This document shows, in pieces, positions 28,478 to 38,362 of a stretch of DNA of 64,000 bases (its first letter is position 1; each line of letters starts with the position of its first letter). The notes under the pieces were generated by a model. The model made no database searches. It had not been told where the DNA came from and saw nothing but the letters and a program-made list of their open reading frames with translations. The stretch comes from Alphaproteobacteria bacterium (lineage in GTDB: Bacteria > Pseudomonadota > Alphaproteobacteria > Caulobacterales > Parvularculaceae), in assembly GCA_016125455.1 (NCBI GenBank), contig WGLS01000030.1, positions 1 to 64,000 of the forward strand, given 5' to 3'. The position numbers and the translations under genes were made by a program.

Positions 28478-28971
28478 GGCTTTCGGTTTTCCGCTGTCCG
28501 ATCCGTTGCTTGCGGTTCAGGTTTCACGTTCGACCGCACTGCGGCAAGGCGAAGACGCGATTTGGCGGAATTTTTTGGCTTTCGTGACCGCCTTGCCGGA
28601 CGCAATGCGCAGTCTGGAATGAGGGAATGCGTGGCCCGGTTACACAAGCGCGCATTGCCTCCTTGTCGGGCGCGCACGCCTCGTCGTCCAGGAGGTCCAT
28701 TGGGTCTCGCGTATTGGGGGAGACGATGAGCGCGATGCGCCGTCGGTTGCGGTCAGGAGACCGCCGCAGCCGACCGGCACGATTTGCGGCGCGGATCGGG
28801 CGAATGCCCGACGCTGACGCCGTCCCGTGGGGGAGATGGCCGCGGTCCCTGGCGCAGGCGGTATAGCCGAAGCGCCGGGGGCCGCGCCGCATTTCTGGCG
28901 ATACTCGACCCAATTCGCGCCATGCGTCGATCCTCGGCTATCTTGTTTGCAGCCGGACGCGAACGGCAAGA

Positions 28972-29013
28972 CGCCCCACCTGTCGCCCTTCATTGAAAGG
29001 GTTAGGCGGGGCG
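28972..29013. terminator. Hairpin downstream of ctrA; candidate transcription terminator
   Basis: CGCCCCACCT / AGGCGGGGCG stem (one mismatch) with inner CCCTT/AAGGG stem; weak T-run. Confidence 0.4.
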
Positions 29014-29067
29014 CCCTGGAATTCGGGATGCGTCGCGAGCGCTGGCGTCGGCCAGGTTCGACTGTCG

Positions 29068-29760
29068 TCAGGCGGCTTTTTCTTCGGCCGGGTCGCGCAG
29101 CACATAGCCGCGGCCCCAGACCGTTTCGATATAGTGGTCGCCGCTGGTCGCCGCCGCGAGCTTCTTGCGCAGCTTGCAGATGAAGACGTCAATGATCTTC
29201 AGTTCCGGCTCGTCCATGCCGCCATAGAGGTGGTTGAGGAACATTTCCTTTGTCAGGGTCGTTCCCTTGCGGAGCGAAAGCAGCTCCAGCATCTGATATT
29301 CCTTGCCCGTCAGGTGCACGCGCTGGCCCGAGACTTCGACCGTTTTCGCATCAAGATTGACGATCAGCGAGCCGGTCGTGATGACCGACTGCGAATGGCC
29401 CTTCGAGCGGCGGACGATCGCGTGGATGCGGGCGACAAGCTCATCCTTGTGGAACGGCTTCGTCATGTAGTCGTCGGCGCCAAAGCCAAGGCCGCGGACT
29501 TTCGTTTCAATATCGCCCTGTCCGGTAAGGATCAGGATCGGCGTATTCACCTTTGACACCCGCAAGGACTTCAACACGTCGAAGCCCGTCATGTCCGGGA
29601 GGTTAAGGTCGAGAAGGATAATGTCGTAGTCATAGACCTTGCCGAGGTCGACGCCTTCTTCGCCAAGATCGGTGGTGTATACGTTGAACCCGTCCGATTT
29701 CAGCATGAGTTCAATGCTCTGGGCGGTCGCGCCGTCGTCCTCAATCAGCAAAACCCGCAT
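29068..29760 (-). CDS. ctrA: Cell cycle response regulator CtrA
   Basis: [64 protein letters not shown]...[33 protein letters not shown]-terminal Ala-Ala. Confidence 0.97.
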   Translation of the reverse strand: MRVLLIEDDGATAQSIELMLKSDGFNVYTTDLGEEGVDLGKVYDYDIILLDLNLPDMTGFDVLKSLRVSKVNTPILILTGQGDIETKVRGLGFGADDYMTKPFHKDELVARIHAIVRRSKGHSQSVITTGSLIVNLDAKTVEVSGQRVHLTGKEYQMLELLSLRKGTTLTKEMFLNHLYGGMDEPELKIIDVFICKLRKKLAAATSGDHYIETVWGRGYVLRDPAEEKAA

Positions 29761-29821
29761 GGTTTCCGGTCTCCTTTTCGGGGCCGCCGCGTTCCCACGC
29801 GAGGGCATTCGATCAATTCCC

Positions 29822-29870
29822 TTAAGCAAGCTTTAGGCGGATTTACTTTCATAAAGGTTAACCGCGTTAA
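29822..29870. promoter_or_regulatory. Candidate CtrA autoregulatory sites upstream of ctrA
   Basis: TTAAGCAAGCTTTAG (29822-29836; TTAA-N7-TTAG) and TTAACCGCGTTAA (29858-29870; non-standard N5 spacing). Confidence 0.4.
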
Positions 29871-30090
29871 TGGCCCTGAACGGATATTCAGAGTCCGGAC
29901 GGGCGCGCGGCGGCGTTTCCTGCCTCAGGTCCTGCATCGACTGATTTGCAGCGAGCCGAAACCCCTTCGACCCACCGAATTAACCGATTCGCAACCCGCC
30001 GGTCGGAGCCTGCCGAGAGGCAGTCGTTGCGCGACCGAAAGCGAACCGTGATTTTATCCGATGTTTCGTTTTTGTTCCCAAACTAACTGT

Positions 30091-30140
30091 TTGACGCCCC
30101 ATTTGTTCCCGTGATATCCCAATAAATGTATTAATGTCCC
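30091..30140. promoter_or_regulatory. Putative dcw promoter with MraZ-type operator array
   Basis: TTGACG at 30091-30096 and TATCCC at 30115-30120. Minus-strand TGGGA-N5-CGGGA-N5-TGGGG (GGG at 30118-30120, 30108-30110 and 30098-30100), plus CGGGA at about 30138-30140. Confidence 0.5.
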
Positions 30141-30288
30141 GGTAAGGATTTGCGCGCGGGCGCTGGCGGCGAAGGTCGTCGGCGCCGGTCGAAAACCAGT
30201 TGGGCGCGGGTGGGCCGCCAGGGCCGGGGCGCATGAAACTTCCGGCGTCGTCGCGAGAACGCGTCGATCAAGGGGAGAGGCGAATTGC

Positions 30289-30822
30289 ATGTTGGCATCG
30301 GCGCCCCGTTCGGGCGCGTCCTCGTTTCTTGGGACGCACACGAACAAGATCGACGCGAAGGGTCGCGTTCAGGCGCCTGCGGATTTTCGCCGTGCGCTGG
30401 ATTTGGCGTCGTTCAATGGTTTTTTCTGCTTTCCGAACCTCGATACGCGCCGGCTCGATTGCGGCGGCGCGGACTTTGTGGAGGACCTGAAGGCGTTAAT
30501 TGCGACGCTCGATCCCTATTCACAGGCTCGCGAAGACCTCGAAATCGCCATGCTCGGCGAGATACAGCCAATTCCATTCGACCAGAACGGCCGTTTCATC
30601 CTGACAAAGAGATTGCGCGACCATCTTGGCGAGGGCGATCAGGTGCGTTTCGTCGGTCGGGGCGACACTTTCCAGATCTGGCCGACTGCCGGCGCCGAGG
30701 AGGCCGTCAATGCTCACAGGGAAAGGGCTCGCGCGGCCTTGAGGCGGTTGCGGCATCCCGGCGCGCGCGCGATTCCTTCGCCGGAGGACGCGGCTGCGCC
30801 AAGCGGCGGGGACGGTTCGTGA
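30289..30822 (+). CDS. mraZ: Division/cell wall cluster transcriptional regulator MraZ
   Basis: SSFLGTHTNKIDAKGRVQAPADFRRAL...NGFFCFPNLDTRRLDCGG...IPFDQNGRFILTKRLRDHLGEGDQVRFVGRGDTFQIW. Confidence 0.95.
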   Translation: MLASAPRSGASSFLGTHTNKIDAKGRVQAPADFRRALDLASFNGFFCFPNLDTRRLDCGGADFVEDLKALIATLDPYSQAREDLEIAMLGEIQPIPFDQNGRFILTKRLRDHLGEGDQVRFVGRGDTFQIWPTAGAEEAVNAHRERARAALRRLRHPGARAIPSPEDAAAPSGGDGS

Positions 30823-31859
30823 TCGACGATGTCCGTTCGGATCCGTTGCGCGGCGAGCATGCGCCTGTCCTTCTTGACGAAGTTCTGGCGGCGCTGGCGC
30901 CGTCCGCGGGGGAGACCGTCGTTGACGGAACGCTCGGTGGCGGCGGCTATGCGCGCGCTTTCTTGGACGCCGGCGCACGGACGATCGGTTTCGATCGCGA
31001 CCCGACGGCGATCGCCCGATCGAAGGAATGGGCAGGTCGCCTCGCTTCCGGGTCCGACGACCGGTTCACGGCGGTCGAAGCGCCGTTCGCCGACTTCGAG
31101 GAAGCGCTTGATGGCCTTGGCGTCGATAAGGTGGACGCCATCGCGCTCGACCTTGGCGTGTCGTCCATGCAGTTCGACCAGCCGGAGCGCGGATTTTCGT
31201 TTCGCAACGACGGCAAGCTGTCGATGCGGATGGATGGCGGGCGTCCTGACGCGGGCGATGTCGTCAATTCAGCAAGCGTTGATGACCTTGCCGCGATCTT
31301 CCGCGTCTATGGCGAGGAGCGTTTCGCAGGGCGTATTGCCCGCGCCATCGTTGCGGCCCGCGCAGACGCGCCGATTGTCGGCACGTTGCGGCTTGCCGCA
31401 ATCGTCGAAGGGGTCCAGCCAAAGGGGCCGCCAAACCGCATTCATCCGGCAACCCGCGCGTTCCAGGCCTTGCGCATCTTCGTCAACGACGAGCTGGCGC
31501 AGCTTGCGGCCGCCCTTGGCGCTTGCGAGCGGGTTCTTGCTCCCGGGGGACGGCTCGCCGTCGTGACGTTTCACTCGCTGGAAGACAGGATCGTCAAACG
31601 GTTCATTGCCGCGCACGCCGCCGGCGCCGCAGGTCGTGGATCGCGCCATGCGCCGGTCGAAACGCAGTTGACGGCGTCGTTCGAACCGATCGGCCGAAAG
31701 CCGATAACCCCGGCGCCGGAGGAGGTCCTGCGCAACCCAAGGGCGCGTTCGGCGAAACTTCGCGCCGCGCGCCGGACGGCCGCGCCGCCGCTGAATCTCG
31801 ATCCGTCCACTTATTATTCGGCGCCTGCCGCGCCAAGTCTCGAAGACATCAGGAGTTGA
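30819..31859 (+). CDS. rsmH: 16S rRNA (cytosine(1402)-N(4))-methyltransferase
   Basis: GTG start overlapping mraZ stop; EHAPVLLDEVLAAL...VVDGTLGGGGYARAFLDAG...DAIALDLGVSSMQFDQPERGFSF. Confidence 0.96.
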   Translation: MIDDVRSDPLRGEHAPVLLDEVLAALAPSAGETVVDGTLGGGGYARAFLDAGARTIGFDRDPTAIARSKEWAGRLASGSDDRFTAVEAPFADFEEALDGLGVDKVDAIALDLGVSSMQFDQPERGFSFRNDGKLSMRMDGGRPDAGDVVNSASVDDLAAIFRVYGEERFAGRIARAIVAARADAPIVGTLRLAAIVEGVQPKGPPNRIHPATRAFQALRIFVNDELAQLAAALGACERVLAPGGRLAVVTFHSLEDRIVKRFIAAHAAGAAGRGSRHAPVETQLTASFEPIGRKPITPAPEEVLRNPRARSAKLRAARRTAAPPLNLDPSTYYSAPAAPSLEDIRS

Positions 31860-31865
31860 TCCGAC

Positions 31866-32255
31866 ATGCGTCTTTCGCTGTTTGTTCTCTGTCTCGTCCT
31901 GTTCGCCGCCGCCGCCGGCCGCTACCGCGCCGAAGCGTCGCTGCAAGCGACGGAGCGGCGGATTTCCGCCCTCGAGCATCGGCGCGCAGAGGAGGCGCGC
32001 GCGATCCAGATGCTGCGGGCGGAAATCGCCGTGCTCGAAAGCCCGGAGCGTTTGGCCAGGCTTGCGGATGCGCACACGGACCTCGCGCCGCCGGCGAGCG
32101 ATCGGCTCTTGTCGGCGGACGATTTCCTGCTTGCGTTCGGCAAGCCGGCCGATGAAGTCGATACGGATGATGAACTCCCGACGCGTCGGGCGCCGGTCGG
32201 CGCGCCCGCCACGGCGATCGCTTCCGCCTCGACGATCAGGAACGCCTTGCGATAA
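31866..32255 (+). CDS. ftsL: Cell division protein FtsL
   Basis: Small TM plus coiled-coil protein (MRLSLFVLCLVLFAAAAGRYRAEASLQATERRISALEHRRAEEARAIQMLRAEIAVLESPERLARLA) between rsmH and ftsI. Confidence 0.85.
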   Translation: MRLSLFVLCLVLFAAAAGRYRAEASLQATERRISALEHRRAEEARAIQMLRAEIAVLESPERLARLADAHTDLAPPASDRLLSADDFLLAFGKPADEVDTDDELPTRRAPVGAPATAIASASTIRNALR

Positions 32256-32273
32256 CCAGAAGGACTTTCGCAG

Positions 32274-34115
32274 ATGCGCTCACTAGCGTCGAAATTTCGC
32301 CTTGCGATGCCTATGCGCATTCGGCGGCGGCCAGTCATCCGTGTAGTGACGGAGTATGATCCCTGCGCCGCAAGCCGGGCCGCTGAACGGACCGCTGACA
32401 AGGCCGCGCCCGAGCTCGCCCGGACCGCGCAGCGCTCGGTCGATCGCGGAGCGTCGCGCCGCATTCGGCTTTGCGCAGGTGCGTTTCTGACGGCATTCAT
32501 CCTGATCTCAGGGCGCCTGTGGACGATTTCGACGGACGAAACGTTGCGCGTCGAAGTGGAAGCGGCCCGCAAGCTCGCGGCCGGTCCGCGTCCTGAAATT
32601 GTCGACAGAAACGGCGTCATTCTCGCGACTAACCTGCCGATGCGGGGCGTCGAGGTCGCCGGCCCGGAAGTGTGGGACGTCGATGAGACGGTGGAGCGCA
32701 TCTCATGGGTCGTGCCGGGTCTCGACCGCGAATGGCTGCGCGGGCGCCTGTCGCAGGGCCGGTATGCGAGCATTCCTGAAACAATCTCGCCGGCGCAGGA
32801 GCGGGCGCTGTTCGAGATGGGCCTGCCTGGCGTTTCATTCGTCGATCGCGCAAAACGTTACTATCCTCAGGCGGATCTTGCCGGCCATCTTGTCGGTTAT
32901 GCAGCGCCGGGGGAGGGCGGCCTTGAGGGTCTGGAAGCGGTAATGGATGCGCGCTGGGACGAGTTTGCCGACGCCGGCGCCATGAAGGCGTCCATTGACG
33001 TGCGAGCCCAGCAAGCGCTGGAATCCGAGCTCGACGCGGCGTTGGCCCTGCACGCAGCCAAGGCCGTCTGGGGCGCCGTGATGGACGTCGGGACCGGCGA
33101 GGTAGTTGCTATCGCCAGCCTGCCTGACTTTGATCCGAACGAGCCCGCTGTCCGTCCGAAAGGCGCCGTCCGAAATCGGGTCGTCTACGATCGCGTTGAA
33201 CTTGGATCGATATTCAAGGTGTTCACCGCCGCGGCCGCGCTTGACGACGGGCTCGCCACTGAGGCGACGCTATATGACGTGCGCAAGCCATTGCCCGTCG
33301 CCGACCGGATGATCCGCGACTACCACGGGGAAAACCGTATACTGACTTTCTCCGAGGTCATCCAGCATTCCTCAAATATTGGCGCTGCAATGATGGCTGG
33401 CCAGCTTGAGCCGCGCGGCATGAAGCGCGCTCTCGGCCGTCTCGGCCTTCTCGACCCCTTGCCGATCCCGTTAATCGAGAGGGGCGCTCCGATTCCGCCC
33501 CAGAAGTGGGGGCCGGTGGAAACGGCGACCGTATCCTACGGTCATGGCATCGCGGTCACGCCCTTGCATGCGCTTGCTGCGTTCAGCGCGGTCGTCAATG
33601 GCGGTATTTACCGTACGCCAACGTTCCTGGTCGAGAGCGACGCGCGGCGCACCGGCCGCCGTGTCTTTTCCGAGGCGACGAGCGGCGTCATGCGGCGCAT
33701 TTTGCGGCAGGTGATCGCCGATGGCACGGCGGGCCGAGCCGACGCGGAGGGTTACTACGTCATTGGCAAGACGGGCACCGCGGAAAAGGCGGTCGCAGGC
33801 GGCTATTCAAAGTCGGAGAAAATAACTAGCTTCATTGGCGCGTTCCCCGGTTATGCGCCGCGCTACGCGATCATCGTTTCCCTGGACGATCCGCAGCCCG
33901 TCGAAGGCGCATGGGGGCATGCCGAAGCGGGCTGGAATGCGGCGCCGACTTTTTCGCAAATCGTTCGGCGCCTCGGGGCGGTTCTCCAGATCGCGCCGGT
34001 CACGCCGGATATCGATCCGGCGGTCGAGATGATGCTGTTTGATGGCCAGATCGTGACCGCGTCGAGGAACGACGCTGCGGTCGCGACAGGGGGACGGGGC
34101 GGCGCGCGCCCATGA
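32274..34115 (+). CDS. ftsI: Peptidoglycan transpeptidase FtsI (PBP3)
   Basis: VEVAGPEVWDVDETV...VAIASLPDFDPN...YDRVELGSIFKVFTAAAAL...SSNIGAAMMA...VIGKTGTAEKAV. Confidence 0.95.
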   Translation: MRSLASKFRLAMPMRIRRRPVIRVVTEYDPCAASRAAERTADKAAPELARTAQRSVDRGASRRIRLCAGAFLTAFILISGRLWTISTDETLRVEVEAARKLAAGPRPEIVDRNGVILATNLPMRGVEVAGPEVWDVDETVERISWVVPGLDREWLRGRLSQGRYASIPETISPAQERALFEMGLPGVSFVDRAKRYYPQADLAGHLVGYAAPGEGGLEGLEAVMDARWDEFADAGAMKASIDVRAQQALESELDAALALHAAKAVWGAVMDVGTGEVVAIASLPDFDPNEPAVRPKGAVRNRVVYDRVELGSIFKVFTAAAALDDGLATEATLYDVRKPLPVADRMIRDYHGENRILTFSEVIQHSSNIGAAMMAGQLEPRGMKRALGRLGLLDPLPIPLIERGAPIPPQKWGPVETATVSYGHGIAVTPLHALAAFSAVVNGGIYRTPTFLVESDARRTGRRVFSEATSGVMRRILRQVIADGTAGRADAEGYYVIGKTGTAEKAVAGGYSKSEKITSFIGAFPGYAPRYAIIVSLDDPQPVEGAWGHAEAGWNAAPTFSQIVRRLGAVLQIAPVTPDIDPAVEMMLFDGQIVTASRNDAAVATGGRGGARP

Positions 34116-35566
34116 AGCTGTCGACGCTCATCGGCGCGCCTTGCAATCCGGACCCGGAGATTTCGGGATTGACGGCGGATAGTCGCGATGTCCGGCCGGG
34201 AACGCTGTTTGCAGCGCTGGCGGGCGTGGCCGCCGATGGCGCGGCGTTCATCGACGAGGCGATCGAAGCTGGCGCAACGGCAGTCCTTACGTCGGCGGCG
34301 ACGGCGGCGGGCCGCGCTGACCTGTCGGCGCGCGGCATTGCGGTCGTGGGCGTCGACGACCCTCGGCGAGCGCTCGCCTTCGCGGCCGCGCGGCTGTTTG
34401 CTGGGCGTCCGGCGAAAGTCGTCGGCGTCACCGGCACGAACGGAAAGACGTCGACCGCGTGGTTCGCGGCGGGCGTGTGGCGCGTTCTTGGCCGCCGAGC
34501 GGGCGTCATCGGCACGCTGGGCGCGATCGGCGACGGCTACGAACGGGAATTGCGCCACACGACGCCGGACCCCATCGTCGTTCATTCCGTACTCAGTGAA
34601 ATGGCTGCGGCCGGCGTCGAGCGCGTCGCGATGGAAGCGTCAAGCCATGGCCTTGCGCAGCGGCGGGTCGACGCCGTTCGCTTTGACGGCGGCGCTTTTA
34701 CGAACATCACCCAGGACCATCTCGACTACCACGCGGACTTTGCCGACTATTTCTCGGCGAAACGCCGACTTTTCGAAGACTGCCTCGTCGATGGCGCATC
34801 CGCGGTGATTTCCATGGACGGTCGGGGCGCGCGCGACATGCGCGACGCCGCAGCGTCCTTGGGCAGGAACGTGGTTGAAGCCGGCTTTGCCGGGCGCGAC
34901 CTGAGGCTGACGGACGTGCGCGCCGATGTTGACGGACTTGTCGCAACGGTCGCCGTCGACGGCGCGAGCATTTCATTTTCTTTGCCGTGCATCGGCGCGT
35001 TCCAGGCGGAGAATGCGCTGACTGCTGCAGGCCTTGTCGGCGCCTCGGAAGGCGGGCGAGCCTTCAGCGAGGCGATTGCAGCGCTCGACGGGCTCGCAGG
35101 GCCCCCGGGGCGCATGCAGCGCGCCGCGACAGTCAACGGCGCCGGCGTCTACGTCGATTATGCACATACGCCGGATGCCCTGCGCGTCGTCCTTGCCGCC
35201 GCTCGGCCCCATGCGACGGGCCGTCTCGTCGCCGTGATCGGCGCCGGCGGCGATCGCGATCGCGGCAAACGGCCGCTGATGGGCGCTGCGGCGCAAGCGC
35301 TTGCCGACCTGGTGATTGTTACCGATGACAATCCGCGCACAGAGGATCCGGCGGCAATCCGGCAGGCGGTGCTTGCCGGGGCGCCTGGCGCGATCGAAAT
35401 TGGCGATCGGCGCGATGCTATCCGGCGCGCGGTCCGCGAACTGAGGGCGGGCGATCTGCTGGTCGTCGCCGGAAAAGGCCATGAACGAGGCCAGGTCATC
35501 GGCGACCGTGTCTACCCATTTGACGATGTCGAGGCGGTGATCGACGCTGCGGGCGCCGCGGCATGA
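34112..35566 (+). CDS. murE: UDP-N-acetylmuramoyl-tripeptide synthetase MurE
   Basis: ISGLTADSRDVRPGTLFAALAG...VVGVTGTNGKTSTAWFAAGVWRVLG...DYAHTPDALRVVL...VTDDNPRTEDPAAIRQ. Confidence 0.96.
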   Translation: MKLSTLIGAPCNPDPEISGLTADSRDVRPGTLFAALAGVAADGAAFIDEAIEAGATAVLTSAATAAGRADLSARGIAVVGVDDPRRALAFAAARLFAGRPAKVVGVTGTNGKTSTAWFAAGVWRVLGRRAGVIGTLGAIGDGYERELRHTTPDPIVVHSVLSEMAAAGVERVAMEASSHGLAQRRVDAVRFDGGAFTNITQDHLDYHADFADYFSAKRRLFEDCLVDGASAVISMDGRGARDMRDAAASLGRNVVEAGFAGRDLRLTDVRADVDGLVATVAVDGASISFSLPCIGAFQAENALTAAGLVGASEGGRAFSEAIAALDGLAGPPGRMQRAATVNGAGVYVDYAHTPDALRVVLAAARPHATGRLVAVIGAGGDRDRGKRPLMGAAAQALADLVIVTDDNPRTEDPAAIRQAVLAGAPGAIEIGDRRDAIRRAVRELRAGDLLVVAGKGHERGQVIGDRVYPFDDVEAVIDAAGAAA

Positions 35567-35580
35567 AGCTGGAGGCTTGA

Positions 35581-37179
35581 ATGACGCTCCCTGAAGATCC
35601 GGCAATTCGTCATGCGACTGCGCCGTCATCAGTGCCGGCCTCCGCGGTCCAGGCGGCGTCGCCGCTGTGGACCGCGTACGAAGTGGCCGCGGCAACCGGC
35701 GGCGCGTTGTGCGCGCGCCCGTCGGCGTCCGCGTCGGCGTTCGCGCCGTCGGAGGGCGCAGGCGCGTGGATCGCCGAGGAATGGACCGCGGCGGGCATTT
35801 CGATTGACACCCGTTCATTGCGGGCTGGAGATATCTTTGTGGCGCTGAAGGCGGCCCGCGACGGGCACGAATTTCTTGATGCGGCGTTCCGGGCCGGCGC
35901 GTCGGCTGCGCTTGTCGACACGATTGGCGAAAGCGCGCCGCGGGATGCGCCCCTTGTGGTCGTCGAGGATGCGCTTGCCGGTCTGACGCGTCTTGCAACG
36001 GCGGCGCGGCGGCGAAACTTTGGCAAGCGCGTCGCGATTACCGGCAGCGCCGGCAAGACGTCGACAAAGGAAATGATGCGCACGGTCTTTTCCGGCTTCG
36101 GCGAGGCCCATGCGGCGGACAAGAGCCTCAACAACCATATCGGCGTGCCGTTGACGCTTGCGCGCATGCCCCTTCGGGCGGACTTCGGGGTCTTTGAAAT
36201 CGGCATGAACCACGCAGGCGAGATCACGCCGCTCGTCCGTCTCGTGCAGCCGCACGTTGCAATTATCACGACGGTTGGCGAGGCGCACCTTGAGAACTTC
36301 CCGTCGGTTGAAGGCATCGCTCGCGCCAAGGCGGAGATCATGCTGGGCCTCGTCAAGGGCGGCGTAGCGGTGCTGCCAATCGACAATGAACACTTTGACC
36401 TGCTGGCTCAGCTTGCGCGGGACGCCGGCGTTGAACGGATCATGACCTTTGGCGAGAATGCGCGGGCCGATGTGCGCTTGCTCGACTACCAGACTGACGG
36501 GATCGTTGGCCATGCGCGCGCTTTTGCGGCCGGCTCGCGCCTCAGCTTCGAGGTGGGAGCGCCCGGCAGGCATCAGGCGATGAATGCCCTTGCAGTGCTG
36601 GCGGCCGCTTATGCGCTGGGGCTTCCCGTCAACCACGCCGCAGCTCGGCTTGCCCGCTTCGGCGCCGGCGGCGGGCGCGGACTGCAACGTATGGTCCGCC
36701 TTGATGGCGGCCGGCGGGTGGCGATCCTCGACGAGAGCTATAACGCCAATCCCTCTTCCGCGCGCGCGGCGATCGCGCTCCTCGGCGCCATGACAAGGCC
36801 AAAGGGCGGCCGAAAAATTGTCGTGCTAGGGGATATGCTGGAACTCGGGCCGGACTCGCCGGCTCTCCACGCGGGCCTGCTTGAGGCGCTCCTTGCCGCG
36901 GGGGTCGACAAAGTCTACTCGGCGGGCGCTCTCGCCCGGCACCTCTACGACGCCGCGCCGGATGAGATGAAGGGCGCGGCGGCGGACGACGCCGCAACGT
37001 TGAGCGAGCTGGTGAAAATGGCGCTGTTGGATGGCGACATCGTGATGGTCAAAGGCTCGAACGCGTCTAAGGTCAGCCGCGTCGTCGATGCGCTCGTTGC
37101 GGCGGACGTTTCGCCGGCCGACGCCGCGAGCGACGCGTCGATCAATAGCGGCGGCTCGCAAGAGCGCCGCTCCAATTAA
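35581..37179 (+). CDS. murF: UDP-MurNAc-tripeptide-D-Ala-D-Ala ligase MurF
   Basis: ISIDTRSLRAGDIFVALKAARDGHEFL...AITGSAGKTSTKEMM...LNNHIGVPLTL...ILDESYNANPSSARAAI. Confidence 0.96.
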   Translation: MTLPEDPAIRHATAPSSVPASAVQAASPLWTAYEVAAATGGALCARPSASASAFAPSEGAGAWIAEEWTAAGISIDTRSLRAGDIFVALKAARDGHEFLDAAFRAGASAALVDTIGESAPRDAPLVVVEDALAGLTRLATAARRRNFGKRVAITGSAGKTSTKEMMRTVFSGFGEAHAADKSLNNHIGVPLTLARMPLRADFGVFEIGMNHAGEITPLVRLVQPHVAIITTVGEAHLENFPSVEGIARAKAEIMLGLVKGGVAVLPIDNEHFDLLAQLARDAGVERIMTFGENARADVRLLDYQTDGIVGHARAFAAGSRLSFEVGAPGRHQAMNALAVLAAAYALGLPVNHAAARLARFGAGGGRGLQRMVRLDGGRRVAILDESYNANPSSARAAIALLGAMTRPKGGRKIVVLGDMLELGPDSPALHAGLLEALLAAGVDKVYSAGALARHLYDAAPDEMKGAAADDAATLSELVKMALLDGDIVMVKGSNASKVSRVVDALVAADVSPADAASDASINSGGSQERRSN

Positions 37180-37221
37180 TCCGCCAGGTACCTGGCGCGC
37201 ACGAAACCGGTTCGCCCGCCC

Positions 37222-38355
37222 ATGCTCTACGCGTTGCTGACGCCTTACGCAGACCAGTTCCAGCTTTTCAATGTCTTCCGATACCTGACGTTTCGGACGG
37301 GCGGGGCTATCGTGACCGCTTTGTTGATCTCGTTCGTATTCGGGCCGTCGCTCATTCGCTGGATGCGACGCAAGCAGGGCAAGGGGCAACCAATTCGCAA
37401 GGATGGTCCGCAGACGCACATCATCGAGAAAGCCGGCACCCCAACCATGGGCGGCGTGCTGATCCTTTTCTCAATGACTGTCGCCACCTTCCTGTGGGCG
37501 CGCCTCGACAGCCCGTTCGTATGGGTGGTGATGGGCGTGACGCTCAGCTATGGCGCGCTCGGGTTCATCGACGACTATCTCAAGGTTACGAAGCAAAGCG
37601 CAGACGGCGTTGTCGGGAGCCTGAAGCTGATGGTGCAGTTCGCCGTCGCGCTTCTCGCCGCCTATTTCTGCATGGACATTCTCGCGCAGGACCCGTCGGC
37701 GCCCAAGGGGATCGCGACCTCAGTAGGCGTTCCATTCTTTCCGGTCCGGCTGTTCGAGGAGTGGTTTGCCGCACCCGGCGTGCCGCTGGGCCTGTTCATT
37801 ATCCCGTTCGCGGCGTTCGTGATCGTCGGCGCGTCAAACACGGTGAACCTCACGGACGGTCTCGATGGCCTCGCGACCGTCCCGGTGATGATCGCGGCTG
37901 CGGCCTATGGGTTGATCGCCTATCTCGTCGGCAATGCCATCTATGCGGCCTATCTCGGCGTGCCATTTGTTCCGGGAGCAGGCGAACTGGCGGTAATCTG
38001 CGGCGCGATTATCGGCGCCGGGCTCGGTTTTCTCTGGTTCAACGCGCCGCCCGCGGCGATATTCATGGGCGATACCGGATCGCTGGCGCTCGGCGGCGCC
38101 ATCGGCTCAATTGCGGTCGCCGCCAAGCATGAGATCGTGCTGGCGATCGTCGGCGGCCTCTTCGTTCTCGAAGGGCTATCGGTGATGGTGCAGATCGCGT
38201 CATTCAAGCTCACGGGCAAGCGGGTGTTCCGAATGGCGCCAATCCACCACCATTTTGAACAGCTCGGATGGAAAGAGTCGACGATCGTCATCCGGTTCTG
38301 GATCATCGCCGTTATTCTGGCCCTCATCGGGCTGTCGACGCTGAAACTGCGGTAG
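37222..38355 (+). CDS. mraY: Phospho-N-acetylmuramoyl-pentapeptide transferase MraY
   Basis: [44 protein letters not shown]...[13 protein letters not shown]...[15 protein letters not shown]...[19 protein letters not shown]. Confidence 0.98.
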   Translation: MLYALLTPYADQFQLFNVFRYLTFRTGGAIVTALLISFVFGPSLIRWMRRKQGKGQPIRKDGPQTHIIEKAGTPTMGGVLILFSMTVATFLWARLDSPFVWVVMGVTLSYGALGFIDDYLKVTKQSADGVVGSLKLMVQFAVALLAAYFCMDILAQDPSAPKGIATSVGVPFFPVRLFEEWFAAPGVPLGLFIIPFAAFVIVGASNTVNLTDGLDGLATVPVMIAAAAYGLIAYLVGNAIYAAYLGVPFVPGAGELAVICGAIIGAGLGFLWFNAPPAAIFMGDTGSLALGGAIGSIAVAAKHEIVLAIVGGLFVLEGLSVMVQIASFKLTGKRVFRMAPIHHHFEQLGWKESTIVIRFWIIAVILALIGLSTLKLR

Positions 38356-38362
38356 TACGAAA

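Noticed and set aside
28524-28913. 129-aa minus-strand ORF between ECF gene and ctrA
   Set aside because: Arg/Pro-rich, overlaps other equally poor ORFs and has no recognisable motif; left as unexplained noncoding sequence.
37174-37221. TTAA-containing gap between murF and mraY as a CtrA site
   Set aside because: Only one TTAA half-site; no second half-site at N7 spacing.
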